From contig NZ_QDKG01000001.1 of the NCBI RefSeq assembly GCF_003076635.1, forward strand, positions 62,001 through 126,000: DNA of 64,000 nucleotides. The letters run 5' to 3'. A program made the translations under genes and the position numbers. Origin of the DNA: Sphingobacterium corticibacter. Its GTDB lineage: Bacteria; Bacteroidota; Bacteroidia; Sphingobacteriales; Sphingobacteriaceae. Shown piece after piece: positions 8,032 to 16,097 of the stretch; the stretch's first letter is position 1; every line of letters starts with the position of its first letter. The notes beneath the pieces were generated by a model that was not told the DNA's origin, did no database searches, and saw nothing but the letters and a program-made list of their open reading frames with translations.

Positions 8032-9087
8032 ATGAAGGATAAGCTAAAAATTGGTATTACCGTAGGAGACATTAATGGGATAGGCTTGGAAGTGATCATC
8101 AAGTCGCTGCAAGACAGTCGTGTATTGGAGTATTTTACGCCGATTGTATATGGTAATACGAAGGTGGCCTCCTTTCATCGCAAAGCCATTCATGCGAATG
8201 ACTTCAATTTTCAGGTCATTTCTTCGGCAGAAGAAGCTATTCCCAAAAAGGCTAATATGATCAATTGCTGGCAAGAGGATGTCAAGATTACTTTGGGCGA
8301 AGAGAATGAAACTGGCGGTAAATATGCCTTTTTATCCTTAGAAAAAGCTTGCGACGATTTGTTAGCCGGCCATATCGACGCTTTGGTCACCGCGCCCATT
8401 AATAAGCATAATATACAACAAGAAGGTTTTGAATTTCCGGGACATACCGAATATTTACAAGCAAAATCGGATGCCAAGGATGTGCTGATGTTTATGGTGA
8501 GCGACGATCTTAAAGTAGGAGTCGTGACTGGACATATTCCGGTCAAAGATGTCGCGAGCGCGCTAAGCGAGGAGGCCATTTTGCATAAATTGCGCATGAT
8601 GCATGCTAGCTTGAAAACTGATTTCTGGATTCAGAAACCGAAGATCGCCGTATTAGGGCTGAATCCGCACGCGGGAGATAACGGTTTGATTGGACAGGAA
8701 GATGGCGAAATCATTGCGCCAGCGATCGAAAAAGCGAAAGCAGAAGGTATTTTATGCTTTGGTCCATATCCTGGAGATGGTTTTTTTGCCAGCGACACGT
8801 ATACCAAATTTGATGCGGTATTAGCGATGTATCACGATCAAGGACTGATCCCGTTTAAGCATATTGCGTCGCGCGCTGGTGTCAACTTTACGGCCGGATT
8901 GCCTTTCGTGCGCACGTCGCCGGATCATGGTACAGGCTATGATATTGCAGGCAAAAATGTAGCTTCGGCAGATTCTTTTATGGAAGCACTTTTTTCTGCG
9001 GTGCATATTGTAGAGCGTCGTCGGGAGCAAAAGGAGCTTTCTGCTAACCCATTGACGTTTAGACGACTTTCGAGAGACCGCGATTAA
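8032..9087 (+). CDS. pdxA: 4-hydroxythreonine-4-phosphate dehydrogenase
   Basis: PdxA oxidises 4-phosphooxy-threonine in the DXP-dependent route to pyridoxal phosphate. The 351-residue product carries the start motif IGITVGDINGIG, the metal-ligand region TAPINKHNIQ...FPGHTEYL, GLNPHAGDNGLIG and AMYHDQGLIPFK, with ligating His residues in the last two. ATG 8032 fits the family start and follows the promoter; the in-frame reading from 7807 overlaps rsmA and is rejected. An 78-base gap with its own promoter separates it from the next gene, so it is probably monocistronic or a leaky first gene. Confidence 0.95.
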   Translation: MKDKLKIGITVGDINGIGLEVIIKSLQDSRVLEYFTPIVYGNTKVASFHRKAIHANDFNFQVISSAEEAIPKKANMINCWQEDVKITLGEENETGGKYAFLSLEKACDDLLAGHIDALVTAPINKHNIQQEGFEFPGHTEYLQAKSDAKDVLMFMVSDDLKVGVVTGHIPVKDVASALSEEAILHKLRMMHASLKTDFWIQKPKIAVLGLNPHAGDNGLIGQEDGEIIAPAIEKAKAEGILCFGPYPGDGFFASDTYTKFDAVLAMYHDQGLIPFKHIASRAGVNFTAGLPFVRTSPDHGTGYDIAGKNVASADSFMEALFSAVHIVERRREQKELSANPLTFRRLSRDRD

Positions 9088-9124
9088 TAGACTATACCAC
9101 ATTTTCGATCTTCTCTAAGTGTGA

Positions 9125-9153
9125 TTGCACTTGGAGAAAAAATCGTATTTTTG
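9125..9153 (+). promoter_or_regulatory. promoter for the CCA nucleotidyltransferase operon
   Basis: TTG (9125-9127), 18-base spacer, TATTTTTG (9146-9153) followed by CG. The start codon ATG 9166 is only 12 bases past the -7 box, so the leader is about 6-8 bases. Confidence 0.55.
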
Positions 9154-9165
9154 CGCCTTGCAACT

Positions 9166-10587
9166 ATGGACGATAATTTACAACACCCTGTATTTCATAT
9201 CATTGGAGAATTAGCTGATCAGGAAAAGCTCTCCTGCTACGTGATTGGTGGCTATGTGCGTGATCGCATTATGGGTAGGGCGTTTAAAAATGATGTGGAT
9301 ATCGTGGTTTTGGGTAGCGGAATAGATTTCGCGACCAAAGTCGGCCAAAAACTAGGTGCAAAAGTGACTATTTTCAAATCTTTTGGTACAGCGATGCTGA
9401 TGCACGAAGATTTACAAGTGGAGTTTGTCGGTGCACGTAAAGAGTCCTACCGCGGCGATTCTCGCAAACCAATCGTGGAAGATGGTACGTTGGAAGACGA
9501 TCAAAATCGCCGGGATTTTACGATCAACGCCATGGCATTTTCGTTGAATAAAGCGAATTACGGCGAGTTAGTCGATCCATTTGATGGCTTGGCCGATGTG
9601 GAATCCAAACTAATCCGCACGCCGCTGGATCCAGATATTACCTTTTCGGATGATCCGCTTCGCATGATGCGCGCCATTCGCTTTGCGACTCAATTGGGTT
9701 TTACCATAGATGCTGCTTCCAAGGATGCCATTGTGCGCAACGTGGCTCGTATTCGTATCATTTCGAAAGAACGTATTATTGATGAGCTCAACAAAATTGT
9801 GTTGGCATCCAAACCGTCCATCGGTTTCAAATATCTATTTGATACCGGATTGTTACAGGAAATATTTCCCGTCATGTGCCAATTACATGGCGTAGAATAT
9901 ATTGATGGCAAAGGCCATAAAGACAACTTTTACCACACGCTCGAAGTGCTCGACAACGTAGCCGAATTATCGGATGATCTGTGGTTGCGCTGGGCAGCTA
10001 TTATGCACGATATTGCGAAGCCGCCAACTAAGCGCTTTGATCCAAAGATCGGCTGGACATTTCATGGGCATGAAGATCGGGGCGCTCGGATGGTGCCCAA
10101 GTTATTTGCCGAGTTGAAGCTCCCGCAAAATGAGAAAATGAAGTTTGTGCAGAAACTTGTTCAATTGCACTTGAGGCCTATTGTGTTGGTAAAAGATATT
10201 GTGACGGATTCTGCGGTACGAAGATTGCTGTTTGAAGCGGGAGATGATATCGACGCCCTCATGATGCTTTGCTATGCGGACGTCACCACCAAAAACGAGT
10301 ATAAGAAAAAGCGTTATCGCGATAACTTTGAGCTGGTCAAACAAAAGCTGAAAGATGTGGAGGAGCGCGATCATATTCGTAATTGGCAACCGCCTGTTAC
10401 AGGTGAAGATATTATGATGATGTTTGGGGTAGAACCCGGTAGAATGGTGGGCAAGATCAAAAATGCGATTCGCGAAGCCATATTGGAAGGAGAAATTCCG
10501 AATTCGCGAGAAGAAGCCATCAACTATATGAAAGCGCAAGGTAAAGCATTAGGTCTACCTGTTCCATCAGAAAACGAAGAGAAGTAA
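9166..10587 (+). CDS. CCA tRNA nucleotidyltransferase / poly(A) polymerase-family protein with HD domain
   Basis: A 473-residue class II nucleotidyltransferase. The head has the nucleotidyl-transfer signature YVIGGYVRD, the acidic pair NDVDIVV, and DDQNRRDFTINAMAF. These are followed by the RNA-binding neck (DDPLRMMRAIRFA, where the first Asp helps base selection) and a C-terminal HD phosphohydrolase domain with WAAIMHDIAKPPTK. It adds or repairs the 3' CCA of tRNAs. I chose ATG 9166 because the extended in-frame start at 9121 overlaps the promoter. It heads a likely operon with the ORF3-like gene, miaA and the YrdC-family gene, all same strand with 30-37 base gaps. Confidence 0.9.
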   Translation: MDDNLQHPVFHIIGELADQEKLSCYVIGGYVRDRIMGRAFKNDVDIVVLGSGIDFATKVGQKLGAKVTIFKSFGTAMLMHEDLQVEFVGARKESYRGDSRKPIVEDGTLEDDQNRRDFTINAMAFSLNKANYGELVDPFDGLADVESKLIRTPLDPDITFSDDPLRMMRAIRFATQLGFTIDAASKDAIVRNVARIRIISKERIIDELNKIVLASKPSIGFKYLFDTGLLQEIFPVMCQLHGVEYIDGKGHKDNFYHTLEVLDNVAELSDDLWLRWAAIMHDIAKPPTKRFDPKIGWTFHGHEDRGARMVPKLFAELKLPQNEKMKFVQKLVQLHLRPIVLVKDIVTDSAVRRLLFEAGDDIDALMMLCYADVTTKNEYKKKRYRDNFELVKQKLKDVEERDHIRNWQPPVTGEDIMMMFGVEPGRMVGKIKNAIREAILEGEIPNSREEAINYMKAQGKALGLPVPSENEEK

Positions 10588-10624
10588 ATTATAAATCGGT
10601 TAATATAATAAAGCGTAGTACACC

Positions 10625-11218
10625 ATGGCAATTTATAGATTTAAGGTCACTTTTGAAGATTATGAAGATATCTATCGCGAAGTCGATATGCAATCCAAAA
10701 GTACTTTCCTCGAATTACATGAAGTTATTCACAGTACCACTAGCTATGAAGTAGAGCGTTCGTCTTCTTTCTTCGTGAGCAATGATCAGTGGAAGAAAGG
10801 GACAGAAATAGCGCACCTTCCTAATGACCGCAAGAAAAAGAGTGAGGTGCTGCTCATGGCAGATGTAAAACTTAGTAAGTTTATCGATGATCCGCATCAA
10901 AAATTTTACTACGTCTATAACTTCGATAGACCGTACGATTTCCATGTGGAGCTGGTGAAGATCCTGAAAGAGGAAGACGGCAAGGTTTATCCTGCTGTTT
11001 TCAAATCGATTGGTCAAGCGCCTAAAAATGCCGCTGCTGCGGATTTCCCTATCACGGATGATACAGATGAGGAGGAAGAAGACTTCATTCACGAAGGTGC
11101 GGAAGAATATGGTGTAGACGAAGAAGATGACTTCGATACATTTGATGACGAAGACGAAAAGTCGGAAGGCGGAGAAGATGGCGAAAAGAGTTCTTCGGGC
11201 TACAGAGACGATTATTAA
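10625..11218 (+). CDS. pRiA4b ORF-3-like (IS1096 TnpR-type) domain protein with acidic tail
   Basis: A 197-residue protein. Residues 1-135 (MAIYRFKVTFED, LHEVIHSTTSYE, HQKFYYVYNFDRPYDFHVELVKIL) match the fold annotated as plasmid pRiA4b ORF-3 / IS1096 passenger TnpR. Despite the name it is a chromosomal, non-mobile gene here. The last 50 residues are strongly acidic (Asp/Glu runs such as DEEEED and EEDDFDTFDDEDE) and probably disordered. It lies between the CCA-adding enzyme gene and miaA in a tRNA-modification operon, so a role in tRNA or ribosome metabolism is plausible but unproven. No catalytic residues are evident. Confidence 0.75.
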   Translation: MAIYRFKVTFEDYEDIYREVDMQSKSTFLELHEVIHSTTSYEVERSSSFFVSNDQWKKGTEIAHLPNDRKKKSEVLLMADVKLSKFIDDPHQKFYYVYNFDRPYDFHVELVKILKEEDGKVYPAVFKSIGQAPKNAAAADFPITDDTDEEEEDFIHEGAEEYGVDEEDDFDTFDDEDEKSEGGEDGEKSSSGYRDDY

Positions 11219-11251
11219 AAAACAAATAGTGCCTACAGCGGCATAAGTCCT

Positions 11252-12172
11252 ATGAAAAAAACGCTGGTATCCGTTGTCGGTCCTACCGCTGTGGGCAAAA
11301 CTGCTTTAGCTATTCAGCTAGCGCAGTATTTCCAGACGGAAATTGTGTCGGCCGATTCCAGACAGTTTTATCGGGAAATGACCGTTGGTACGGCAAAACC
11401 TGACGCGCAGGAATTGGCCGCTGCCACGCATCATTTTATTAATTCGCATGCGGTAGATACGGTGTATTCTGCTGGTGATTTTGAAAGAGATGCGCTGGCT
11501 TTGCTCTATACGCTTTTCCAAACGCATGATGTGGTGGTATTGGTTGGTGGCTCGGGATTATTTGTACGCGCTTTGACCGAAGGTTTGGACGATTTACCGC
11601 AAGCACCAGAGCATATCCGACAGCGATTGAATGAATCCTTGCAGTCAGATGGTTTGCCGTCTTTGCAACAACGTTTAAAAGCAATCGACCCCGTGCATTA
11701 CGCACAAATGGACTTCCAAAATCCGCAGCGCGTGGTACGTGCGCTGGAAGTGTACGAAACAACCGGTAAATCTATTGCCGATTATCAACAACAAAAGCAA
11801 GTAGCACGTGCCTTTGATGTCATCACCGTTGGCTTGAACGATGAGCGAGAAGCGCTGTATAATCGCATCAATAGGCGAGTTGAGCAGATGATGGAAAACG
11901 GATTGTTGGAAGAGGTGCAATCTCTGGCATCCTATAGAGAACATCCTGCTTTGCGCACCGTTGGCTACACCGAAATATTTGATTTCCTAGACGGAAATGG
12001 AACATTGCAAGAAGCGGTAGAAAAGATACAGCAAAACTCCCGCCGTTACGCCAAGCGACAGATCACCTGGTTCAAAAAATATGGAAATACCCATTGGTTT
12101 GCTCCTACGGATCTAGAAAAAATAAAGCAATTCTTGCATGAATCGGGAGTTATGGCTCCGCAAAAAACCTAA
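11252..12172 (+). CDS. miaA: tRNA dimethylallyltransferase
   Basis: MiaA transfers the dimethylallyl group to N6 of A37 in tRNAs reading UNN codons. The 306-residue sequence shows the P-loop VVGPTAVGKTALA, the DSRQFYREMTVGTAKP motif with the catalytic Asp, LVGGSGLFVRAL, NPQRVVRALEV, and RRYAKRQITWFKK at the C-terminus. Length and order are normal. It follows the ORF3-like gene by 33 bases and precedes the YrdC-family gene by 30. Confidence 0.97.
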   Translation: MKKTLVSVVGPTAVGKTALAIQLAQYFQTEIVSADSRQFYREMTVGTAKPDAQELAAATHHFINSHAVDTVYSAGDFERDALALLYTLFQTHDVVVLVGGSGLFVRALTEGLDDLPQAPEHIRQRLNESLQSDGLPSLQQRLKAIDPVHYAQMDFQNPQRVVRALEVYETTGKSIADYQQQKQVARAFDVITVGLNDEREALYNRINRRVEQMMENGLLEEVQSLASYREHPALRTVGYTEIFDFLDGNGTLQEAVEKIQQNSRRYAKRQITWFKKYGNTHWFAPTDLEKIKQFLHESGVMAPQKT

Positions 12173-12202
12173 ACTTATTCCAATACCGACTGTTTCTAAA
12201 GT

Positions 12203-12823
12203 ATGTTAGTCAGAATTTACGAAGAAAATCCGAACCCGAAAGCTATAGAGCAGGCGGTAGATATATTAAAAAGTGGCGGCGTCATCATTTATCCGACCGA
12301 TACGGTGTACGGTATTGGCTGCGATATTACCAATCAGAAGGCGATTGAGCGCGTATGTCAAATCCGAGGTTTGCAGACGCAGAAGGCGAATCTTTCTTTC
12401 ATATGCTATGATTTGACAGATATTTCCCAATACACCAAGCCTTTTGATACCTCGGTATTTCGCTTGTTGAAAAAAGCACTTCCTGGGCCATTTACGTTTA
12501 TCTTCAATGCTAGTGGTCAAGTACCAAAACTGTTAAGTTCGAAAAAGAAAACGGTCGGTATTCGCGTTCCAGACAATAATATCGTGCGCGAGATCGTGAG
12601 AGAATTGGGAAATCCCATCGTTACGACCTCCATTCACGATGATGATGAAATCATCGAGTATTCCACCGATCCAGAGCTTATTTATGAGAAATATGGTGAA
12701 AAGGTCGATATGGTAATCGATGGCGGATATGGTGACAACGTCGCATCCACTGTCGTTGACCTCACCAACGGCGACTTTGAAGTAATCCGTGACGGCAAGG
12801 GCGATTTGTCGGCTTATTTATAA
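12203..12823 (+). CDS. L-threonylcarbamoyladenylate synthase-family protein (Sua5/YciO/YrdC)
   Basis: A 206-residue YrdC-fold protein. Members make threonylcarbamoyl-AMP for the t6A37 modification of ANN-decoding tRNAs, or are YciO paralogues of lower activity. Seen: IYPTDTVYGIGCD, then KANLSFIC (the KRxxxxPL-type segment, here closer to YciO), ALPGPFTFIF, KTVGIRVPDN, and SIHDDDE instead of the usual SAN. These differences favour the YciO subgroup, so tsaC function is uncertain. It ends the tRNA-modification operon and converges on the EamA gene with 14 bases between. Confidence 0.85.
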   Translation: MLVRIYEENPNPKAIEQAVDILKSGGVIIYPTDTVYGIGCDITNQKAIERVCQIRGLQTQKANLSFICYDLTDISQYTKPFDTSVFRLLKKALPGPFTFIFNASGQVPKLLSSKKKTVGIRVPDNNIVREIVRELGNPIVTTSIHDDDEIIEYSTDPELIYEKYGEKVDMVIDGGYGDNVASTVVDLTNGDFEVIRDGKGDLSAYL

Positions 12824-12837
12824 TTCCGAATCTCTTA

Positions 12838-13758
12838 CTACGGTATAATCGGCATTTCTTCCTCTGGCGGAATGACTTTTTTGGGTTTCTGAAAGTACAA
12901 GAAATTGAACCAGAGCACCGCGAAGAAGATCATGCCGTACGCCACCATTTGCACGCCCGTGATCGGCTCTTTAAAATACGTCACCGCTAAGGTAAAAGCG
13001 AGTAGTGGATTGATGTATAAAAGAATGCCCACCAATGAGGAGTTCAATCCCTTTAAAGCATACGCATTTAAGAATAATGGAATGATCGTAAAAACAACTG
13101 CAATCAATAAAACCAACTCATAAAATAAGGCTGATTTATTACCTCCTAATCCTACCACACCAAATAGCGGCAATAAGATGACGCTGCTTAGTGCAAAATG
13201 AATAGACAGCGAAAATAGTTTATCGACTCGCGTGTTGCTTTTCTGCAAAATTAGATAAATCGCATAGGTTAATGCGATCATCAAACTGTAGAACATGTCC
13301 ATAAAATGGCCGAGAGACAATAATACACAACTGAGTGCACTAACACCAACAGCCAACCATTGTCCAACTTTCAATCGCTCGCCTAAAAATGAAGCGGCCA
13401 AAACCGTGGTGAGAATCGGGCATAACAGGTAAGCGAGTGAGGTGGCATTGACACTCACCGCATTCATCACATAGATAAAGACAAACCAGTTGAGCGACAG
13501 CATCAGCGCACTTACAATGAAGTTGGTGAAGATTTTACGTTTTTCGCTGCTATCTAATTGGGCAATTTCTTGCATAGCACTTTTGGTCTGCTTACGCCGA
13601 AAAAGCACATTGACAAGCCAGATAGTAGCTGTAGCAAATAGTACACGGTACAGGAGGATTTCCAGTGCAGCATATTCGTGCAAAGGACGAAGTACCAAAC
13701 TAAATAATCCCCAAATGGCAAAACCGGTAAGTGCCGAGATATAATATTTAAGATTCAC
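12838..13758 (-). CDS. EamA/DMT-family transporter (RarD-like)
   Basis: A 306-residue protein with ten predicted hydrophobic helices in two EamA repeats, as in drug/metabolite transporters. The N-terminal stretch ISALTGFAIWGLFSLVLRPL and RVLFATATIWL resemble RarD-type proteins. Tail KKVIPPEEEMPIIP is cytoplasmic by charge. Substrate unknown. It lies 28 bases downstream of the DUF721 gene on the same strand, so it may be read from the recF operon. Confidence 0.8.
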   Translation of the reverse strand: MNLKYYISALTGFAIWGLFSLVLRPLHEYAALEILLYRVLFATATIWLVNVLFRRKQTKSAMQEIAQLDSSEKRKIFTNFIVSALMLSLNWFVFIYVMNAVSVNATSLAYLLCPILTTVLAASFLGERLKVGQWLAVGVSALSCVLLSLGHFMDMFYSLMIALTYAIYLILQKSNTRVDKLFSLSIHFALSSVILLPLFGVVGLGGNKSALFYELVLLIAVVFTIIPLFLNAYALKGLNSSLVGILLYINPLLAFTLAVTYFKEPITGVQMVAYGMIFFAVLWFNFLYFQKPKKVIPPEEEMPIIP

Positions 13759-13786
13759 CGAAATAAGAGTAAAAACGTCGGATTAA

Positions 13787-14101
13787 TTACAGAATCACAA
13801 ATTCCTCCACCATCACATAGCCCACATGCTCATTGATGCGGCCTACTATTTGCCGGCGCATCATGGCTAATTCATTTTTGATCACGGCAGATTCTACCGA
13901 TACAAATAACTTTTTGTCTCTGATATAGATTCTTTCCGTTCTATTGGCGATTGCTTTACCAATGATTTCTGGCCAGGCATTTACGATGGAGGTTTCATCA
14001 AACTTCTGCCGAAGTCTGTAGACTTCCAACATTTTTTCTACCGCTTGTTTGATGGATATATCGTCACTTCTTCGGACATCTTCGCCTCTATATTTTCTCA
14101 T
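13787..14101 (-). CDS. DUF721 (DciA-like) protein
   Basis: A 104-residue protein of the DUF721 family. It includes SIKQAVEKMLEVYRL, then IVNAWPEIIGKAIANRTERIYI, and LFVSVESAVIKNELAMMRRQIVGRIN. DUF721 contains DciA, the ancestral loader of the DnaB replicative helicase, so a role in replication is a reasonable guess. ATG 14101 (MRKYRGED) fits the family start and overlaps the end of recF by 14 bases; the longer in-frame reading to 14179 lies inside recF. The overlap with recF supports a DNA-replication/repair context. Confidence 0.8.
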   Translation of the reverse strand: MRKYRGEDVRRSDDISIKQAVEKMLEVYRLRQKFDETSIVNAWPEIIGKAIANRTERIYIRDKKLFVSVESAVIKNELAMMRRQIVGRINEHVGYVMVEEFVIL

Positions 14102-15200
14102 TTGCCGCACCTTCTTTGACATCAAAGATACGAATAGGCTTTCCGATTTCTTGAAAAATCTGTCGAATTCGATCGGCATTAGTGTCCGTTACGAAAATCT
14201 GGCCGAAAGCATCATCAGAAACCATTTGCATGATCTTTTTGGTGCGCTTATCGTCGAGCTTATCAAAGATGTCGTCTAGCAACAGTAAAGGAGAAAAACC
14301 TTTCTTCTCTTTGAAAAAGGAATACTGAGCTAATTTCAGCGCAATAAGAAAGGATTTTTGCTGACCTTGTGACCCAAATTTTTTGAGCGGCATTCCGTCA
14401 TGAATACTAAAAAGTAAATCATCTTTGTGGATGCCTTGGCTAGTGCGCTCCAGTGCGCGATCTCTATCTTGGTTCGTCGCTAGCAGACTAGCAAAAGTGT
14501 CATGTAGCAACGGCGATTCGTAGTGAAGCTCTACCATTTCAGCTTCGTCCGAAATATAATTGTAATGCTGCTCAAAGAAAGGAGCAAACTCCTGCATAAA
14601 AGCTTGGCGTCTAGCAAATATGTGATCTCCGACTTCGATCAATTGGCTATTCATCACTTCCAGCAAACCTAAATCGAGCTGTCTACTTGCTGCAGCCATC
14701 TTGAGCAATTGATTGCGTTGTTGGATGATGCGGTTGTATTGGATTAGCGTATCCAAATAACGATTGTCGGTCTGTGAGATAACATTATCGATAAATTTAC
14801 GACGTTCTTCACTGCCATCAAGGATGATGCCCACATCATTAGGCGTAATCATCACCAATGGATACTGGCCAATATGATCTGCTAATCTTGGGTAATCTTT
14901 TTTGTTTTTTCTAAACTGTTTCTTCTGATTTTTCTTAAGGCTGCAGGAGATGCTATCAGCTGTATCGGATGTCTTTTCAAAAAGACCTTGCACCATAAAC
15001 CAATCCTCGCCCTTCTTAATATGCTGCGAATCGATTGGGTTGAAGTATGATTTACAAAGGGATAAATAGTGAATAGCATCCAACAAGTTGGTTTTGCCAG
15101 CACCATTAAATCCTGTGAATGCATTGGTAGCAGGAGAAAACTCTAGCGTAGATTCTGTATAATTCTTAAAATGTAATAAGGAAAGCTGTTTTAGCCACAT
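14088..15200 (-). CDS. recF: DNA replication/repair protein RecF
   Basis: RecF is an SMC-like ATPase that helps load RecA at gaps. The 370-residue product begins MWLKQLSLLHFKNYTES, has Walker A GFNGAGKTN (about residues 34-42), DYPRLADHIGQYPLVMITP, the signature-like KKFGSQGQQKSFLIALKLA, and Walker B LLLLDDIFDKLDD. Size and motif order are normal. Downstream it overlaps DUF721; upstream DUF4834 ends 22 bases before its start. Confidence 0.95.
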   Translation of the reverse strand: MWLKQLSLLHFKNYTESTLEFSPATNAFTGFNGAGKTNLLDAIHYLSLCKSYFNPIDSQHIKKGEDWFMVQGLFEKTSDTADSISCSLKKNQKKQFRKNKKDYPRLADHIGQYPLVMITPNDVGIILDGSEERRKFIDNVISQTDNRYLDTLIQYNRIIQQRNQLLKMAAASRQLDLGLLEVMNSQLIEVGDHIFARRQAFMQEFAPFFEQHYNYISDEAEMVELHYESPLLHDTFASLLATNQDRDRALERTSQGIHKDDLLFSIHDGMPLKKFGSQGQQKSFLIALKLAQYSFFKEKKGFSPLLLLDDIFDKLDDKRTKKIMQMVSDDAFGQIFVTDTNADRIRQIFQEIGKPIRIFDVKEGAANEKI

Positions 15201-15222
15201 ATCAGATGCGAAGTACGGCTAT

Positions 15223-15528
15223 TTATTTGACTTCTTCAAAATCTACGAATTCTCCAGCAGTTGCTTGTCCGCTGCGCGTATCTTCTTTGGGTGGCACGTA
15301 CGCCACTTTTACTTTTCCGTTGCCGTTATGATCTTGTCTTGTATCTTGTTGCTGTCCAAATCCTTGATATTGAAAAGGTCCGCTTTGCCCATTAAAATTA
15401 CCCTGCTGGGCTTTCTTCATGATTTTTTCGGCCATTTTTTTCATGGCGAAAGGCAGCAAAAACCGAATACTCAGCTTAAACGCATAATAACATGCAACAA
15501 GGATAACGACGACTTTTAAAAATTCCAT
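15223..15528 (-). CDS. DUF4834 family small membrane protein
   Basis: A 101-residue protein of the Bacteroidota DUF4834 type. It has one N-terminal hydrophobic segment (FLKVVVILVACYYAFKL), a basic patch MKKMAEKIMKK, a Gln/Gly-rich linker, and a C-terminal conserved tail KVKVAYVPPKE...EFVDFEEVK. Function unknown. It precedes recF by 22 bases. A TAAATTTG -7-like box on the minus strand at 15552-15545 lies about 17 bases before the ATG. Confidence 0.75.
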   Translation of the reverse strand: MEFLKVVVILVACYYAFKLSIRFLLPFAMKKMAEKIMKKAQQGNFNGQSGPFQYQGFGQQQDTRQDHNGNGKVKVAYVPPKEDTRSGQATAGEFVDFEEVK

Positions 15529-15609
15529 GGTAAACCGCTTTGTTCAAATTTAACAAAACTCCTCAAGAATGCCCGACGAAAATGTCAGATCAGGATCACT
15601 TAACAAAAT

Positions 15610-16089
15610 TTAGCTTTTAGCAGCTTGAATAGCTGTCGCCAATTCGTTGGGTCGCTGCGAGCCGATCACATAGATCAATCCATCCAAATCCGTAAGCCAG
15701 ACGGCATTTTTTCCGCCAGAATAAAAACGAATCTTGCCATTTTTGTGCAGGTTATACACCGGATTATTGAATATAAAAGTATTGTAGGGTTTCACTTCTA
15801 CCTTCGCGATCGATCGTAGATCGATCTTTACCAAACTCGTTGTCCACAAGCCGCTTAGGGTCAATTTATGATCCTGTACCAAAGTACGGTAGCTGATCAT
15901 ATACAACATGAGGATCGAGACAAATAGAATACCTACTCCCGTAATGAAAAACAACTGACTAGAAACAATGTGATCTATATTGAGATAATAGGCCACAAAA
16001 CAGAATAATGCCAGAATAAGACGCACGCTCACCCAAGTCATATCACGACCTAAATACTGCTTTTCTTCAAATGCAAATTGCTCTCCCAT
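15610..16089 (-). CDS. membrane protein with PH-like C-terminal domain
   Basis: A 159-residue protein. Two hydrophobic helices at about residues 20-40 and 45-65 are followed by a beta-rich region (YRTLVQDHKLTLSGLWTTSLVKIDLRSIAKVEV, then IRFYSGGKNAVWLTDLDGLIYVIGSQRP). The pattern resembles bacterial PH (YdbS-type) domains, which often read NxxELxxAI near the end; here NELATAIQAA. Function unknown. It follows tilS by 8 bases and is likely cotranscribed with it. Confidence 0.65.
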   Translation of the reverse strand: MGEQFAFEEKQYLGRDMTWVSVRLILALFCFVAYYLNIDHIVSSQLFFITGVGILFVSILMLYMISYRTLVQDHKLTLSGLWTTSLVKIDLRSIAKVEVKPYNTFIFNNPVYNLHKNGKIRFYSGGKNAVWLTDLDGLIYVIGSQRPNELATAIQAAKS

Positions 16090-16097
16090 ACCGTCTG

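Noticed and set aside
10625..11218. Reading the ORF3/TnpR-type gene as part of a mobile element
   Set aside because: No inverted repeats, transposase or composition change around it; it is spaced as a normal operon member.
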